A stretch of 64,000 bases of DNA, taken from NCBI RefSeq assembly GCF_014836535.1, contig NZ_JACSQP010000002.1, positions 124,001-188,000 on the forward strand, given 5' to 3'. This DNA comes from Microbacterium pullorum (GTDB lineage: Bacteria > Actinomycetota > Actinomycetes > Actinomycetales > Microbacteriaceae). This document shows positions 17,650 to 28,006 of the stretch, in pieces; within the stretch, counting starts at the first letter, position 1, and each line of letters opens with the position of its first letter. The notes below the pieces were generated by a model. It had not been told where the DNA came from. It worked only from the letters and a program-made list of their open reading frames with translations, and searched no databases. A program made the position numbers and the translations under genes.

Positions 17650-18699
17650 TCAGGCGAGGCGGGAGGCGATCGCGTCGCCGATCTGCGTCGTGGTGCGGGG
17701 GTTGCCGTCTCGGGCGGCGATGTCCGCTTCGGCTGCGCGGGTGACGCGCTGGGCCTCGTCCTGCAGCCCGAGGTGATCGAGCATGAGGGCGACGGAGAGG
17801 ATCGCTGCCGTGGGGTCGGCCAGCTGCCGGCCGGCGATGTCGGGCGCCGATCCGTGCACGGGCTCGAACATCGAGGGGAAGACGCCGTCGGGGTTGATGT
17901 TCCCCGAGGCGGCGAGGCCGATGCCGCCGGTGACGGCGCCGGCCAGGTCGGTGAGGATGTCACCGAAGAGGTTGTCGGTGACGATCACGTCGAAGCGATC
18001 CGGGTTCGTGACCAGAAAGATCGTCGCCGCGTCGACGTGCAGGTAGTCTACGGCCACCTCGGGATGCTCCGCCGCGACGGTGTCGACGATGCGCTTCCAC
18101 ATGCCGCCCGCGTGCACCAGCACGTTGGTCTTGTGCACGAGGGTGAGCCGGCGACGACGGCGCTCGGCGAGCTCGAAGGCGTAGCGCACGACGCGCTCGA
18201 TGCCGTAGGCGGTGTTGACGCTCGTCTCGTTGGCCACCTCGTGCGGCGTGCCGGTGCGGATGGAGCCGCCGTTGCCGACGTACGGCCCCTCGGTGCCTTC
18301 GCGCACGACGACGAAGTCGATGTCGCCGGGATCGGCGAGGGGGCCGGCAGCACCGGGGTAGAGCTTCGAAGGCCGGAGATTGACGTAGTGGTCCAGCGCG
18401 AAGCGCAGCTTCAGCAGCAGGCCGCGCTCGATGTTCGCCTCTCGCAGGCGCGGGTCGCCCGGCACTCCCCCGACGGCTCCGAGCAGGATCGCGTCGTGGG
18501 CGGCGATCGCGGCGAGGTCGTCGTCGGTGAGGGTGTCGCCGGTGGCGAGGTAGCGGTCGGCGCCGAGCGAGAACCTCGTCCGCTCGAACGTGACGTCGGA
18601 GTGCGCCGTCACGGCGTCGAGCACCTTCTCGGCCTGCGCGATGACCTCGGGACCGATGCCGTCACCGGGGATGACGGCGAGCTTGACGACGCGCGACAT
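17650..18699 (-). CDS. leuB: 3-isopropylmalate dehydrogenase
   Basis: NAD-dependent decarboxylating dehydrogenase of leucine synthesis, 349 residues. It begins [22 protein letters not shown]. The active-site region includes [12 protein letters not shown] and the NAD/metal block [31 protein letters not shown]. The C-terminus [21 protein letters not shown] is typical. An AAAGGAG ribosome-binding site precedes ATG 18699. It is upstream of ilvE in a two-gene unit. Secure. Confidence 0.96.
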   Translation of the reverse strand: MSRVVKLAVIPGDGIGPEVIAQAEKVLDAVTAHSDVTFERTRFSLGADRYLATGDTLTDDDLAAIAAHDAILLGAVGGVPGDPRLREANIERGLLLKLRFALDHYVNLRPSKLYPGAAGPLADPGDIDFVVVREGTEGPYVGNGGSIRTGTPHEVANETSVNTAYGIERVVRYAFELAERRRRRLTLVHKTNVLVHAGGMWKRIVDTVAAEHPEVAVDYLHVDAATIFLVTNPDRFDVIVTDNLFGDILTDLAGAVTGGIGLAASGNINPDGVFPSMFEPVHGSAPDIAGRQLADPTAAILSVALMLDHLGLQDEAQRVTRAAEADIAARDGNPRTTTQIGDAIASRLA

Positions 18700-18728
18700 G
18701 ACACTCCTTTGCGGGGCGCGCCGCCGCG

Positions 18729-20288
18729 TCAGTGGTCGACGCGGTCGGGCGCGGGGCGGGATGTACCCAGGGTAGTGGCCGCGATGACGCCCGCTATGAC
18801 GACGAGGCCGGCACCGATGAGCGCGGTCACCCCCACGCCCGCGTCGAACGCGTGCGCCGCGGCGGTCTGCAGGGCCTCGGCGGCGGCGGCATCCAGTCCC
18901 TGTGCGGCGCTGACCGCACCGGCGAGGGTCTCGCGGGAGGCAGCGGCGACGTCGGCCGGAAGCCCCGGGGGCAGCACGATGCCGGAGCGGTAGATCGCGG
19001 TGAGGATGCCCCCGAGCACGGCCGTGCCGAGCACGGCGCCCAGCTCGTAGGCGGTCTCGGACACGGCACTGGCGGCGCCCGCCTTGGCCGGCGGGACGCT
19101 GGCGAGGATGAGGTCGTTCGAGACGGTCTCGGCCGCCCCGATGCCGACGCCCAGCAGCGCGAACGCCATGATCAGCATGCCCAGCGCCCCGTCGGCGGCG
19201 GTGAGGGCCACCATGATGTACCCCGCGACCGAGAACAGCAGCGCGACGCTCACGACGATGCGCGCATCGACGCGCCGCGCCACCGGCACGATGAGCAGAC
19301 CTGCCGCGATCATCGCGAGCATGCCCGGCACGAGCGCGAAACCCGCCTGCATGGGCGAGAGCCCCACGATCAGCTGCAGGTGCTGGGAGACGAAGAAGAG
19401 GAAGCCGACGAGCGCCACCACGCTGAGCAGGTTCACCAGCAGTGCCCCGCTGAACGTGCCCCGCCGGAACAGACGCATATCGAGCATGGGCGACGCCGAC
19501 CGCAGTTGACGGCACACGAACAGCACGCCGAAGCCGATGCCGGCGGCCGCGAGCACGAGCGGCGTCGCACCCGCGCCGTGCACGGCGAACTCCTTGATCG
19601 CGTAGACGATCGGCACCATCGTCGCCAGCGACAGCGCGATGCTGAGCGGATCGATGCGGCCCGGCTTCGGGTCGCGACTCTCGGGCACGAGCAGCGGTGC
19701 GAAGACGAGGAGCGGGATGAGCACCGGTACCGACATGAGGAAGACCGATCCCCACGAGAAGTGCTCCAGCAGGATGCCGCCGACGATCGGGCCCAGGGCT
19801 GCGCCGGCGGAGAACATCGCCGCCCACACCGCGATGGCGAAGCGCCGCTGGTCGCGGTCGGTGAAGATGCTGCGCAGCAGCGACAGCGTCGAAGGCATGA
19901 GCATGGCGCCGAAGACGCCCATCGCCGCGCGCGCCGCGATGAGCAGGCCCGCCGTGGGCGCGAAGGCGGCGACCACCGAGACGGCGGCGAAGCCGGTGGC
20001 GCCGATCATCAGCATCCGTCGTCTGCCGAAACGGTCGCCGAGCGTGCCCATGGTCACCAGCAGGCCCGCCAGCACGAGCGGGTAGGCGTCGATGATCCAC
20101 AGCTGCTCGGCGCTCGTGGGCGCGAGGTGCTGCGCGATGTCGGGCAGCGCGAAGCTCAGCACCGTGTTGTCGACCGAGACGAGCAGCACGGGCAGCATGA
20201 GCACTACCAGCGCGGCCCAGCCGCGCCAGCCCACGCGCTGTCCTCGGCTGTCGGCGAGGCGGATCTCTTCTGTCAGTGTCATCATCAT
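18729..20288 (-). CDS. DHA2-type (14-TM) drug-efflux MFS transporter
   Basis: About 519 residues with roughly 14 hydrophobic segments, as in the QacA/SmvA/EmrB group. [16 protein letters not shown] in TM1 and [16 protein letters not shown] after TM2 are the group signatures, and [15 protein letters not shown] is motif C of antiporters. Four candidate start codons (TTG, ATG, ATG, ATG at 20291, 20288, 20285 and 20282) lie within 12 nt, right after the operator, so the mRNA is likely leaderless. It is divergent from a TetR regulator, and the shared palindrome at 20293-20314 implies drug-inducible repression. Substrates are unknown. Confidence 0.88.
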   Translation of the reverse strand: MMMTLTEEIRLADSRGQRVGWRGWAALVVLMLPVLLVSVDNTVLSFALPDIAQHLAPTSAEQLWIIDAYPLVLAGLLVTMGTLGDRFGRRRMLMIGATGFAAVSVVAAFAPTAGLLIAARAAMGVFGAMLMPSTLSLLRSIFTDRDQRRFAIAVWAAMFSAGAALGPIVGGILLEHFSWGSVFLMSVPVLIPLLVFAPLLVPESRDPKPGRIDPLSIALSLATMVPIVYAIKEFAVHGAGATPLVLAAAGIGFGVLFVCRQLRSASPMLDMRLFRRGTFSGALLVNLLSVVALVGFLFFVSQHLQLIVGLSPMQAGFALVPGMLAMIAAGLLIVPVARRVDARIVVSVALLFSVAGYIMVALTAADGALGMLIMAFALLGVGIGAAETVSNDLILASVPPAKAGAASAVSETAYELGAVLGTAVLGGILTAIYRSGIVLPPGLPADVAAASRETLAGAVSAAQGLDAAAAEALQTAAAHAFDAGVGVTALIGAGLVVIAGVIAATTLGTSRPAPDRVDH

Positions 20289-20292
20289 CAAT

Positions 20293-20314
20293 CTATACCG
20301 TCCAGCCGGTATAG
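20293..20314. promoter_or_regulatory. TetR-type operator in the divergent promoter
   Basis: A 22-bp perfect palindrome, CTATACCG-N6-CGGTATAG, between the efflux gene and tetR. Its arms contain the -10-like TATAG elements of both genes, so repressor binding would shut both promoters. Confidence 0.75.
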
Positions 20315-20321
20315 TAACAGG

Positions 20322-20357
20322 ATGTCCACCCGCCCGTCGATACGATCGACCCCATGA
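20322..20357 (+). CDS. 11-aa upstream ORF coupled to tetR
   Basis: ATG 20322 starts MSTRPSIRSTP and stops at TGA 20357, which overlaps the tetR ATG (ATGA). A TATAGT -10 ends exactly 6 nt before this ATG, so the transcript would begin with it. tetR itself has no ribosome-binding site, so its translation probably depends on ribosomes finishing this ORF. Function beyond coupling is unlikely. Confidence 0.5.
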   Translation: MSTRPSIRSTP

Positions 20358-20905
20358 GTCGCCCTCCCCTGGCCCGCGAGAAGGTCCTCGACGCGTTCGA
20401 GACGATCCTCATCGACGAGAGCGAGCGGGCAGCGACGCTGGAGGCCACCGCGCGCGCCGCGGGGGTGTCCAAGGGCGGACTGCTCTACCACTTCGGCACC
20501 AAGGAAGCACTCGAAGCCGCGCTCCTGGAGCGCCTCCGCACGCTCGTCGAGGCCGACGTCGCGGCGACCGCGGCCGCGCCGGACGGTCCGGTGTCGTACT
20601 TCCTGCGCTCGTCGGTCATGCACAACGATCCGCTGGACCGCGTGCTGCTGGCGACGTCGCGGCTCGCTCAGGGCGGCAACACCACGGCCCGCGATGCGCT
20701 GCGCAGAGTGCGTGAGGAGTGGACCGCGGTGCTGCGCCCGCACGTGCGCGACGAGACGGCGCTGGATCTGGTGATGCTCGTCAGCGACGGGCTCTACTTC
20801 AACAACGCCCTCGCCGGCGGTTCCGTCCCCGGTCCCGTGCCCCGCGGGGCGGCCATGGACGCACTCATCGCCCTCGTGGAGGGCGCGACGCTCACGACTC
20901 GGTGA
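20354..20905 (+). CDS. TetR-family transcriptional regulator
   Basis: 183 residues. The helix-turn-helix reads TLEATARAAGVSKGGLLYHFGTKEALEAALLERL, the typical TetR layout. The C-terminal ligand domain (from about residue 80) resembles the TetR_C 'YsiA/FadR-like' helical bundle but is short. It is divergent from the DHA2 efflux gene and shares a palindromic operator with it, so it is probably its local repressor and autoregulated. Its 3' end overlaps the convergent serA by 14 nt. Ligand unknown. Confidence 0.85.
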   Translation: MSRPPLAREKVLDAFETILIDESERAATLEATARAAGVSKGGLLYHFGTKEALEAALLERLRTLVEADVAATAAAPDGPVSYFLRSSVMHNDPLDRVLLATSRLAQGGNTTARDALRRVREEWTAVLRPHVRDETALDLVMLVSDGLYFNNALAGGSVPGPVPRGAAMDALIALVEGATLTTR

Positions 20906-22496
20906 TCTCGATCTGACGGAACAGGTCGGCCTGGATCGCCGAGCGCACCTCGTCGAGCACCTCGTCGGCGACGGGCGAGTCGACCGTGAGCACCGACAGC
21001 GCCTGTCCCCCGGCGGCGCGACGGGCGATCTGCATGCCGGCGATGTTGATGCCGGCCTCGCCGAACTTCTGCCCGTAGACCGCGACGATGCCGGGCCGGT
21101 CGGTGTAGAGCATGACGATGTGGTGCTGCTCGATGGGCAGCTCCACGGCGTAGTCGTTGATGCCGACGAGCTTCTCGATCTGCTTCGTGCCGGTGAGGGT
21201 GCCCGACACCGACAGCTGCGAGCCGTCGGAGAGAGCGCCGCGCAGCGTGATGACGTTGCGGTACTCGTCGGACTGGTCGTCGACGATCAGGCGCGACTCG
21301 ATGCCGCGCTGCTCGGCCAGCAGCGGTGCGTTGACGTACGACACGCTCTCGCTGACGATGTTCGTGAACACGCCCTTGAGCGCGGCCAGCTTGAGCACGC
21401 TGACGTCGTACTGGCTCAGCTCGCCGTGCACCTCGATGTCGAGGCTCGTCAGTGGCGAGTGCGCCAGTGCGCTGAAGATCTGGCCCAGCTTCTCCACGAG
21501 AGGGATGCCGGGACGCACGTACGGATCGATGACCCCGCCGGCGACGTTGACGGCGTCGGGCACCAGCTCGCCACCGAGCGCGAGACGCACCGAGCGGGCC
21601 ACCGACACCCCGGCCTTCTCCTGCGCCTCGTCGGTGGAGGCACCCAGGTGCGGGGTGACGATGATGTTGGGGAGGTCGAGCAGCCGACGCGCCGTGCCGC
21701 CGTCGGCGGGGGGCTCGCTCGTGAAGACATCGAGACCGGCACCGGCGATCTCGCCCGTGGTCAGCGCCGTGTACAGCGCGTCCTCGTCGATGAGACCACC
21801 CCGGGCGACGTTGACGATGTAGGCGCTGGGCTTCATGAGCGAGAACTGCTCGGTGGAGATCATGCCGGTCGTCTCGGGGGTCTTCGGCATGTGGATCGTG
21901 ATGAAGTCCGACTGCTGCAGCAGCTCGTCCAGGCTCAGCAGCTGCACACCGAGCTGCTGAGCACGCGCGCTCGTGACGTAGGGGTCGTAGGCGACGACGT
22001 TCATGCCGAAGGCCTGCAGGCGCGCCGCGATGAGCGCGCCGATGCGGCCGAGGCCGATGATGCCGACGGTCTTCTCGAACAGCTCGACACCGGTGTAGGC
22101 GCTGCGCTTCCACTGGCCGGCCGCGAGCGAGGCGTGGGCGGCGGGGATGCGGCGGGCAAGACTCAGGATGTGGCCGATCGTGAGCTCGGCGGCCGAGACG
22201 ATGTTCGACGTCGGGGCGTTGACCACCATGACACCGGCGGCGGTGGCCGTCTTGATGTCGACGTTGTCCAGGCCCACGCCGGCGCGCGCGATGACCTTCA
22301 GCCGGGGCGCGGCGGCGATGGCTTCGGCATCCATCTTCGTCGCCGAGCGGATGAGTACGGCGTGCGCGTCGGCCAGCGCGGCAAGAAGGGCCTCCCGGTC
22401 CGATCCGTCGATGTGACGCACGTCGAACTCGGGCCCGAGGGCGTCGATCGTGGCGGGTGAGAGTTCTTCGGCAATGAGCACGACGGGCTGAGGCAC
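20892..22496 (-). CDS. serA: D-3-phosphoglycerate dehydrogenase
   Basis: First enzyme of serine synthesis; 534 residues, the long (type I) form. The NAD-binding block is VGIIGLGRIGALIAARLQAFGMNVVAYDPY, and the catalytic Arg/Glu/His are in VNVARGGLIDE, DVFTSEPP and VTPHLGASTDEAQ. An intervening regulatory domain and a C-terminal ACT domain (HHIVMLYTDRPGIVAVYGQKFGEAGINIAGM) suggest serine feedback control. The GTG at 22496 has GAAGGA 6 nt upstream, so I choose it over an earlier in-frame codon lacking a site. Secure. Confidence 0.96.
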   Translation of the reverse strand: MPQPVVLIAEELSPATIDALGPEFDVRHIDGSDREALLAALADAHAVLIRSATKMDAEAIAAAPRLKVIARAGVGLDNVDIKTATAAGVMVVNAPTSNIVSAAELTIGHILSLARRIPAAHASLAAGQWKRSAYTGVELFEKTVGIIGLGRIGALIAARLQAFGMNVVAYDPYVTSARAQQLGVQLLSLDELLQQSDFITIHMPKTPETTGMISTEQFSLMKPSAYIVNVARGGLIDEDALYTALTTGEIAGAGLDVFTSEPPADGGTARRLLDLPNIIVTPHLGASTDEAQEKAGVSVARSVRLALGGELVPDAVNVAGGVIDPYVRPGIPLVEKLGQIFSALAHSPLTSLDIEVHGELSQYDVSVLKLAALKGVFTNIVSESVSYVNAPLLAEQRGIESRLIVDDQSDEYRNVITLRGALSDGSQLSVSGTLTGTKQIEKLVGINDYAVELPIEQHHIVMLYTDRPGIVAVYGQKFGEAGINIAGMQIARRAAGGQALSVLTVDSPVADEVLDEVRSAIQADLFRQIEITES

Positions 22497-22640
22497 GCGG
22501 GATCCTTCGGGGCGGCAGCGCACGTCACCGCGTGCGCCGCGACTGAGGGGGAATCCCCGTCACACCGTCGGACGGGGGCGGTTTCACCCTATCGCGCGGG
22601 CGCGAGTGGCCGTGACCGCGTGACGCCGGGTGTCGCCTCG

Positions 22641-22988
22641 TCAGACGCCGTAGAGCGCGGAGGATGCCGCGGCGTACGCCAGCACGTCGAGCCAGAACAC
22701 CGCGACGAAGGCGAGTCCGGTGAGCATGACGGCAAGGTAGGCCGGCGCGGGTCGCTTCCAGCCGATCGCGAGGGCGGCGGCGAACACGGCGGGTGGGAAG
22801 ACGACCGGCAGCAGCAGCACGAACCAGCCATAGCCGGTGAGGCCCGCCGTTCCCCCCGCCTGCTGCAGCAGAAAGCCCAGCGCCGTCCAGAAGACGAACG
22901 CGTACAGCAGTAGGAACGCCCCGGCGATGACGGCGACGAGCCAGGTGGGCAGCGCCGTGCGGCGTGTGGTGGGTGCGGCGGCGGTCAC
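22641..22988 (-). CDS. small membrane protein, unknown function
   Basis: 115 residues with three hydrophobic segments (LVAVIAGAFLLLYAFVFWTALGFLL; GWFVLLLPVVFPPAVFAAALAIG; LAVMLTGLAFVAVFWLDVLAYAA). No recognised domain. The GTG at 22988 overlaps the upstream membrane-protein stop (GTGA), so the two are coupled and possibly form one complex. It is downstream of adhE on the same strand, but nothing ties it to that enzyme. Confidence 0.7.
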   Translation of the reverse strand: MTAAAPTTRRTALPTWLVAVIAGAFLLLYAFVFWTALGFLLQQAGGTAGLTGYGWFVLLLPVVFPPAVFAAALAIGWKRPAPAYLAVMLTGLAFVAVFWLDVLAYAAASSALYGV

Positions 22989-23470
22989 AGCGACGCTCCA
23001 GAGAGGACGAAGGGCCACGGCACGAGCAGCACGGCGCCGGCGGCCAGCAGCACCAGGCGCAGCCACAGCTTGGATCGGCGGGTGAGCAGCCAGACGGTGC
23101 CGAACCACAGGGGCGGCGCGAGCACGGCCAGCCACATCGTGACCTGGTAGGCGACGGGGTCGAGGAACAGCTGGGCGACCAGCTGCAGGCGGCCGGCGCC
23201 GAGCACCCAGCCCAGTGACAGCAGCAGGTAGATGCCGGTGAACACGCCGACGCCCACGAGCGCGGCGTTGCCCATGGGCGCGGGGCCGGTGGGCTCGTTC
23301 AGCGCGGGCGTCTCGTCTGCGGCATCCGCCTGCCGGGTCTCCCCCAGCCGCTCGCTGCCTCTGCCCACGGCGCGATACCCGGTCGGCAGCGGCGTGGCCG
23401 CGGGTGCGGCGGCGAGGGTGGGATCGTCATCGCCGTCCCAGCTGAGCGCGTCGTCGTCTGGTCGGGCCAT
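22985..23470 (-). CDS. membrane protein with acidic cytosolic N-terminus, unknown function
   Basis: 161 residues. About 65 N-terminal residues are hydrophilic and acidic (MARPDDDALSWDGDDDPTLAA and onward), then come three hydrophobic segments (NAALVGVGVFTGIYLLLSLGWVLG; VTMWLAVLAPPLWFGTVWLL; LWLRLVLLAAGAVLLVPWPFVL). No recognised family. It is translationally coupled to the following 115-residue membrane protein. The coupled pair is about 60 nt downstream of adhE. Confidence 0.7.
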   Translation of the reverse strand: MARPDDDALSWDGDDDPTLAAAPAATPLPTGYRAVGRGSERLGETRQADAADETPALNEPTGPAPMGNAALVGVGVFTGIYLLLSLGWVLGAGRLQLVAQLFLDPVAYQVTMWLAVLAPPLWFGTVWLLTRRSKLWLRLVLLAAGAVLLVPWPFVLSGASL

Positions 23471-23528
23471 GGCACCAGCGTAGCCCGGCCCCCGAGATCG
23501 GGGACCGGGCTGTCGGCTCGGAAGCGCG

Positions 23529-26270
23529 TTACCGGGTGGCCTTCTTGCGACCGTGGGTCACCGTGGGCTCGACGGTTGCGGCATCCGCTGCCACCGGCAG
23601 CGGCACCACCTCGGCCGCGTCGACCGCTGCGGCGGCCGTCGCGCGTGCGGCGCGCACCGCGTCGTAGGACGTGCCGTAGTAGGCGGCTTCCATGAGCGTG
23701 CGCATGTCGGCCAGCAGCGGCATGCGGGGGTTCGCCGGCGCGCACTGGTCGCCGTACGCCGCCATCGCGAGCTCCTCGAGTCGGCCGATGAACGCGTCCT
23801 CCGGCACGCCCTGCGCCTGGAACGAATCCTCGATGCCGACGGCCCGGCGCAGCCGCTCCACGGCCCGGGCGTACGACTCGACGCCCTCTTCCGGCGTCGC
23901 CGCCGGGAGCCCGAGGTGCTGCGCGATCTGCTGGAAGCGCTCCGGTGCCACGTAGCGCTCGTACTTCGGCCATGCCGTGACCTTCGCCGGCCGCTGTCCG
24001 TTGTAGCGGATCACGTGGGGCAGGTAGATGGCGTTGGTGCGGCCGTGCACGAGGTGGAACTTCGATCCGGTGACGTGGGCCATGGCGTGCACGATCCCGA
24101 GAAAGGCGTTGCCGAAGGCCATGCCGGCGATGGATGCCGCGTTGTGCATCTTCTCGCGCGCCTGGATGTCCGCGGCGTCGCTGCTGCCGGGAGGGGCCTG
24201 GGTGCTGCGCTCGATGTTCTCGAAGATCAGCTTGATGGCGTGCAGCGCCAGGCCGTCGGTGAAGTCGTTCGCGTAGACCGACACGTACGCCTCAGTCGCG
24301 TGGGTCAGGGCGTCGAAGCCGGCGTCGGCGACGAGAAATGCAGGCAGCGCCGTCGTCAGCAGCGGATCGACGATTGCGACCGACGGGGTCAGCGCGTAGT
24401 CGGCGAGCGGGTACTTCATGCCCGTCTCGTCGTCGGTGATCACCGCGAAGGGCGTCATCTCCGACCCGGTTCCCGAGGTCGTGGGCACGCAGACGAGCCG
24501 CGCCTTCTCCCCGAGCTCCGGGAACCGGAAGGCACGCTTGCGCACGTCGAAGAACTTCTCCCGCATGTCGGAGAAGTGCACGTCGGGATTCTCGTAGAGC
24601 AGCCACATCACCTTCGCGGCATCCATCGGCGAGCCGCCGCCGAGCGCGATGATCGTGTCGGGCTGGAAGTCGCGCATCTGCGCCGCTCCCCGCTGCACGC
24701 TCGCGACGGTGGGTTCGGGGGTGACGTCGTCGATGATCTGCAGGTGCACCCGGTTGGGCCGCCGGCCCAGCACGTCCATTACCCGGTCGACGAACCCGAG
24801 CTTGGTCATGGTGGCGTCGGTGACGACGGTGACCCGTTCGATGCCCTTCATGTCGATGAGGTAGCGCAGTGCGTTGGGCTCGAAGTAGGTCTTGGCCGGC
24901 ACCTTGAACCACTGCAGGTTGTTGTTGCGGCGCCCGACCCGCTTGATGTTGAGGAGGTTCACGGCCGAGACGTTGTTCGACACCGAGTTGCGGCCGTACG
25001 AACCGCAGCCGAGGGTCAGCGACGGCATGAACGCGTTGTAGATGTCACCGATGCCGCCCAGGGCCGAAGGGGCGTTCTCGATGATGCGCACGGCCTTCAC
25101 CCGCTCGGCGAAGTCCGCGATCACGGCGGGGTCGTTGCTGTGGACGGCGCCGGAGTGACCGAGGCCGTCGAAGGCCACCATCTGCTCCGACAGGTCGATG
25201 CCCTCCTGCGCGTCGGCCGCGTGGAGCACAGCCAGCACCGGGGCGAGCTTCTCCCGCGTCAGCGGTTCGTGGGGACCCACGCCGCTGACCTCGGCCAGCA
25301 GCACCGAGGTGTCCTCGGGCACCGTGAACCCGGCCATCTGCGCGATGCGCACCGCCGGCTGGCCGACGATCGCCGCGTTGAGCTTGGCCTCGGCGCACGA
25401 GGAATCGGCTGCCGAGACGCCGAAGATGAGCTCTTCCAGCATCCGCTTCTCGTCGGCGTTCACGAGGTAGGCGTGCAGTCGCGCGAACTCCGCCATCGCC
25501 TCTTCGACGATCGGCGCGTCGAGGATGACGGCCTGCTCGCTGGCGCAGACCATGCCGTTGTCGAACGACTTGGACAGCACGACGTCGTTGACCGCACGCC
25601 CCACCTTCGCCGTGCGTTCGATGAAGGCCGGGACGTTGCCCGCACCGACGCCGAGCGCGGGCTTGCCGCAGGAGTACGCGGCGCGCACCATGGCGTTGCC
25701 GCCGGTGGCGAGGATGAGAGCGACGCCGGGGTGGTTCATGAGTTCACCGGATGCCGCCAGCGACGGCTCCGCGATCCACTGGATGCAGTCGGCGGGTGCG
25801 CCGGCGGCGATCGCCGCGTCGCGCACGACCGTGGCCGCAGCCACCGAGCAGCGCTGCGCCGACGGGTGGAAGGCGAACACGATGGGGTTGCGGGTCTTCA
25901 ACGCGATGAGCGACTTGAAGATCGTGGTGGACGTGGGGTTCGTCACCGGGGTGATGCCGCAGACGACACCGACGGGTTCGGCGATCTCGGTGATGCCGGT
26001 GATGTCGTCGACGGAGATCACCCCGACCGTGCGCTGCTTGATGATCGAGTGGGTCACGTGCTCGCACGCGAACATGTTCTTCACGGCCTTGTCCTCGAAC
26101 AGGCCGCGCCCGGTCTCTTCGACGGCCATCAGGGCGAGGTCGGCGTGGTGGCTGAGTGCTGCCACCGAGGCCTTGCGCACGATGTGGTCGATCTGGTCCT
26201 GCGTGAATGTCGCATACGCGGTCAGCGCCTCTTGCGCCCGGGCCACCAGTGCGTCGATTTCGGGGGACAT
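23529..26270 (-). CDS. adhE: bifunctional acetaldehyde-CoA/alcohol dehydrogenase
   Basis: A 913-residue fused fermentation enzyme: acetyl-CoA to acetaldehyde (N-terminal ALDH domain, ~1-440), then to ethanol (C-terminal Fe-dependent ADH, ~460-870). The ALDH nucleophile is the Cys in DNGMVCASEQAVI. The ADH domain shows ALGGGSPMDAAKVMW and VPTTSGTGSEMTPFAVI, with metal-binding His residues in HAMAHVTGSKFHLVHGRTNA. A GGAGAGAG precedes ATG 26270. A palindromic operator (26330-26346) sits inside its promoter. The C-terminal ~40 residues (Ala/Val-rich, ending GRKKATR) are an extra tail. AdhE implies ethanol fermentation under oxygen limitation, which fits the DosR-like block at 40-53 kb. Confidence 0.95.
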   Translation of the reverse strand: MSPEIDALVARAQEALTAYATFTQDQIDHIVRKASVAALSHHADLALMAVEETGRGLFEDKAVKNMFACEHVTHSIIKQRTVGVISVDDITGITEIAEPVGVVCGITPVTNPTSTTIFKSLIALKTRNPIVFAFHPSAQRCSVAAATVVRDAAIAAGAPADCIQWIAEPSLAASGELMNHPGVALILATGGNAMVRAAYSCGKPALGVGAGNVPAFIERTAKVGRAVNDVVLSKSFDNGMVCASEQAVILDAPIVEEAMAEFARLHAYLVNADEKRMLEELIFGVSAADSSCAEAKLNAAIVGQPAVRIAQMAGFTVPEDTSVLLAEVSGVGPHEPLTREKLAPVLAVLHAADAQEGIDLSEQMVAFDGLGHSGAVHSNDPAVIADFAERVKAVRIIENAPSALGGIGDIYNAFMPSLTLGCGSYGRNSVSNNVSAVNLLNIKRVGRRNNNLQWFKVPAKTYFEPNALRYLIDMKGIERVTVVTDATMTKLGFVDRVMDVLGRRPNRVHLQIIDDVTPEPTVASVQRGAAQMRDFQPDTIIALGGGSPMDAAKVMWLLYENPDVHFSDMREKFFDVRKRAFRFPELGEKARLVCVPTTSGTGSEMTPFAVITDDETGMKYPLADYALTPSVAIVDPLLTTALPAFLVADAGFDALTHATEAYVSVYANDFTDGLALHAIKLIFENIERSTQAPPGSSDAADIQAREKMHNAASIAGMAFGNAFLGIVHAMAHVTGSKFHLVHGRTNAIYLPHVIRYNGQRPAKVTAWPKYERYVAPERFQQIAQHLGLPAATPEEGVESYARAVERLRRAVGIEDSFQAQGVPEDAFIGRLEELAMAAYGDQCAPANPRMPLLADMRTLMEAAYYGTSYDAVRAARATAAAAVDAAEVVPLPVAADAATVEPTVTHGRKKATR

Positions 26271-26320
26271 CTCTCTCCAACCCGGGAACGGACGCGATGC
26301 CCGCGCCCTTGCTTGGGCCC

Positions 26321-26346
26321 AGCATAGCGCTGTGGTCAGACCACAG
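26321..26346 (-). promoter_or_regulatory. adhE promoter with GntR/FadR-type operator
   Basis: Minus strand: -35-like TTCCTG, 17-nt spacer, -10 TATGCT (26326-26321). The spacer overlaps the perfect 17-bp palindrome CTGTGGTC-A-GACCACAG at 26330-26346. Its core TGGTCNGACCA fits the TNGTNNNACNA sites of FadR-subfamily GntR regulators. No such regulator is in the window. Confidence 0.6.
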
Positions 26347-26360
26347 GAAGAGGCAATGAT

Positions 26361-26406
26361 GAACCCGGCCGCCACTCCCCTGGTTCGGGGTGTGACGGCC
26401 GGGTTC
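26361..26406 (-). terminator. hairpin downstream of ilvC
   Basis: Stem GAACCCGGCCG / CGGCCGGGTTC (11 bp) with an internal CCCC/GGGG stem, 30 nt after the ilvC stop. No T-tract; a likely L-shaped terminator. Confidence 0.6.
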
Positions 26407-26435
26407 GCGCCGGCCGCACAGGCCGGCGAACGGGC

Positions 26436-27494
<1,059 letters not shown>

Positions 27495-28004
27495 TCAGCC
27501 GCGCAGGACGCGCTCGGTGATGCTCTTGCCGCCGCGACCGATCGCGACCATGCCCGACTGGGCGAGTTCTTTGATGCCGAACGGCTCGACGGCGCGCAGG
27601 AACGCGTCGACCTTGCCGCGGTCGCCGGTGACTTCGATCACGAGGGCGTCGGTGGCATAGTCCACCACCGAGGCGCGGAACAGGTTCACGACCTCGATGA
27701 CGTTCGAGCGGGTCTGGTTGTCGGCGCGCACCTTCACGAGCATGTGCTCGCGCTGCACGGAGGCCGCGGCATCCAGCTCGACGATCTTGATGACGTTCAC
27801 GAGCTTGTTCAGCTGCTTGGTCACCTGCTCCAGCGGCAGCTCCTCGACGTCGACGACGACGGTGATGCGGGACAGCCCCGGCACCTCCGTGACACCCACG
27901 GCGAGGGAGTCGATGTTGAAGCCGCGGCGGGCGAAGAGCCCGGCCACGCGGGTCAGCAGACCCGGCTTGTCCTCCACGAGGAGGCTCAGGACATGCTTGC
28001 TCAT
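27495..28004 (-). CDS. ilvN: acetolactate synthase small subunit
   Basis: Regulatory ACT-domain subunit that gives valine feedback to IlvB; 169 residues. The N-terminal ACT domain reads HVLSLLVEDKPGLLTRVAGLFARRGFNIDSLAVG. I choose ATG 28004 because AGGAGG sits 7 nt before it, whereas the ATG at 28010 is only 1 nt from that site and overlaps the ilvB stop. Coupled to ilvB and followed by ilvC. Confidence 0.96.
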   Translation of the reverse strand: MSKHVLSLLVEDKPGLLTRVAGLFARRGFNIDSLAVGVTEVPGLSRITVVVDVEELPLEQVTKQLNKLVNVIKIVELDAAASVQREHMLVKVRADNQTRSNVIEVVNLFRASVVDYATDALVIEVTGDRGKVDAFLRAVEPFGIKELAQSGMVAIGRGGKSITERVLRG

Positions 28005-28006
28005 GC

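Noticed and set aside
23553..26327. A 924-codon plus-strand open frame opposite adhE
   Set aside because: Low-complexity His/Arg/Asp-rich translation with no motif; adhE on the other strand is complete.
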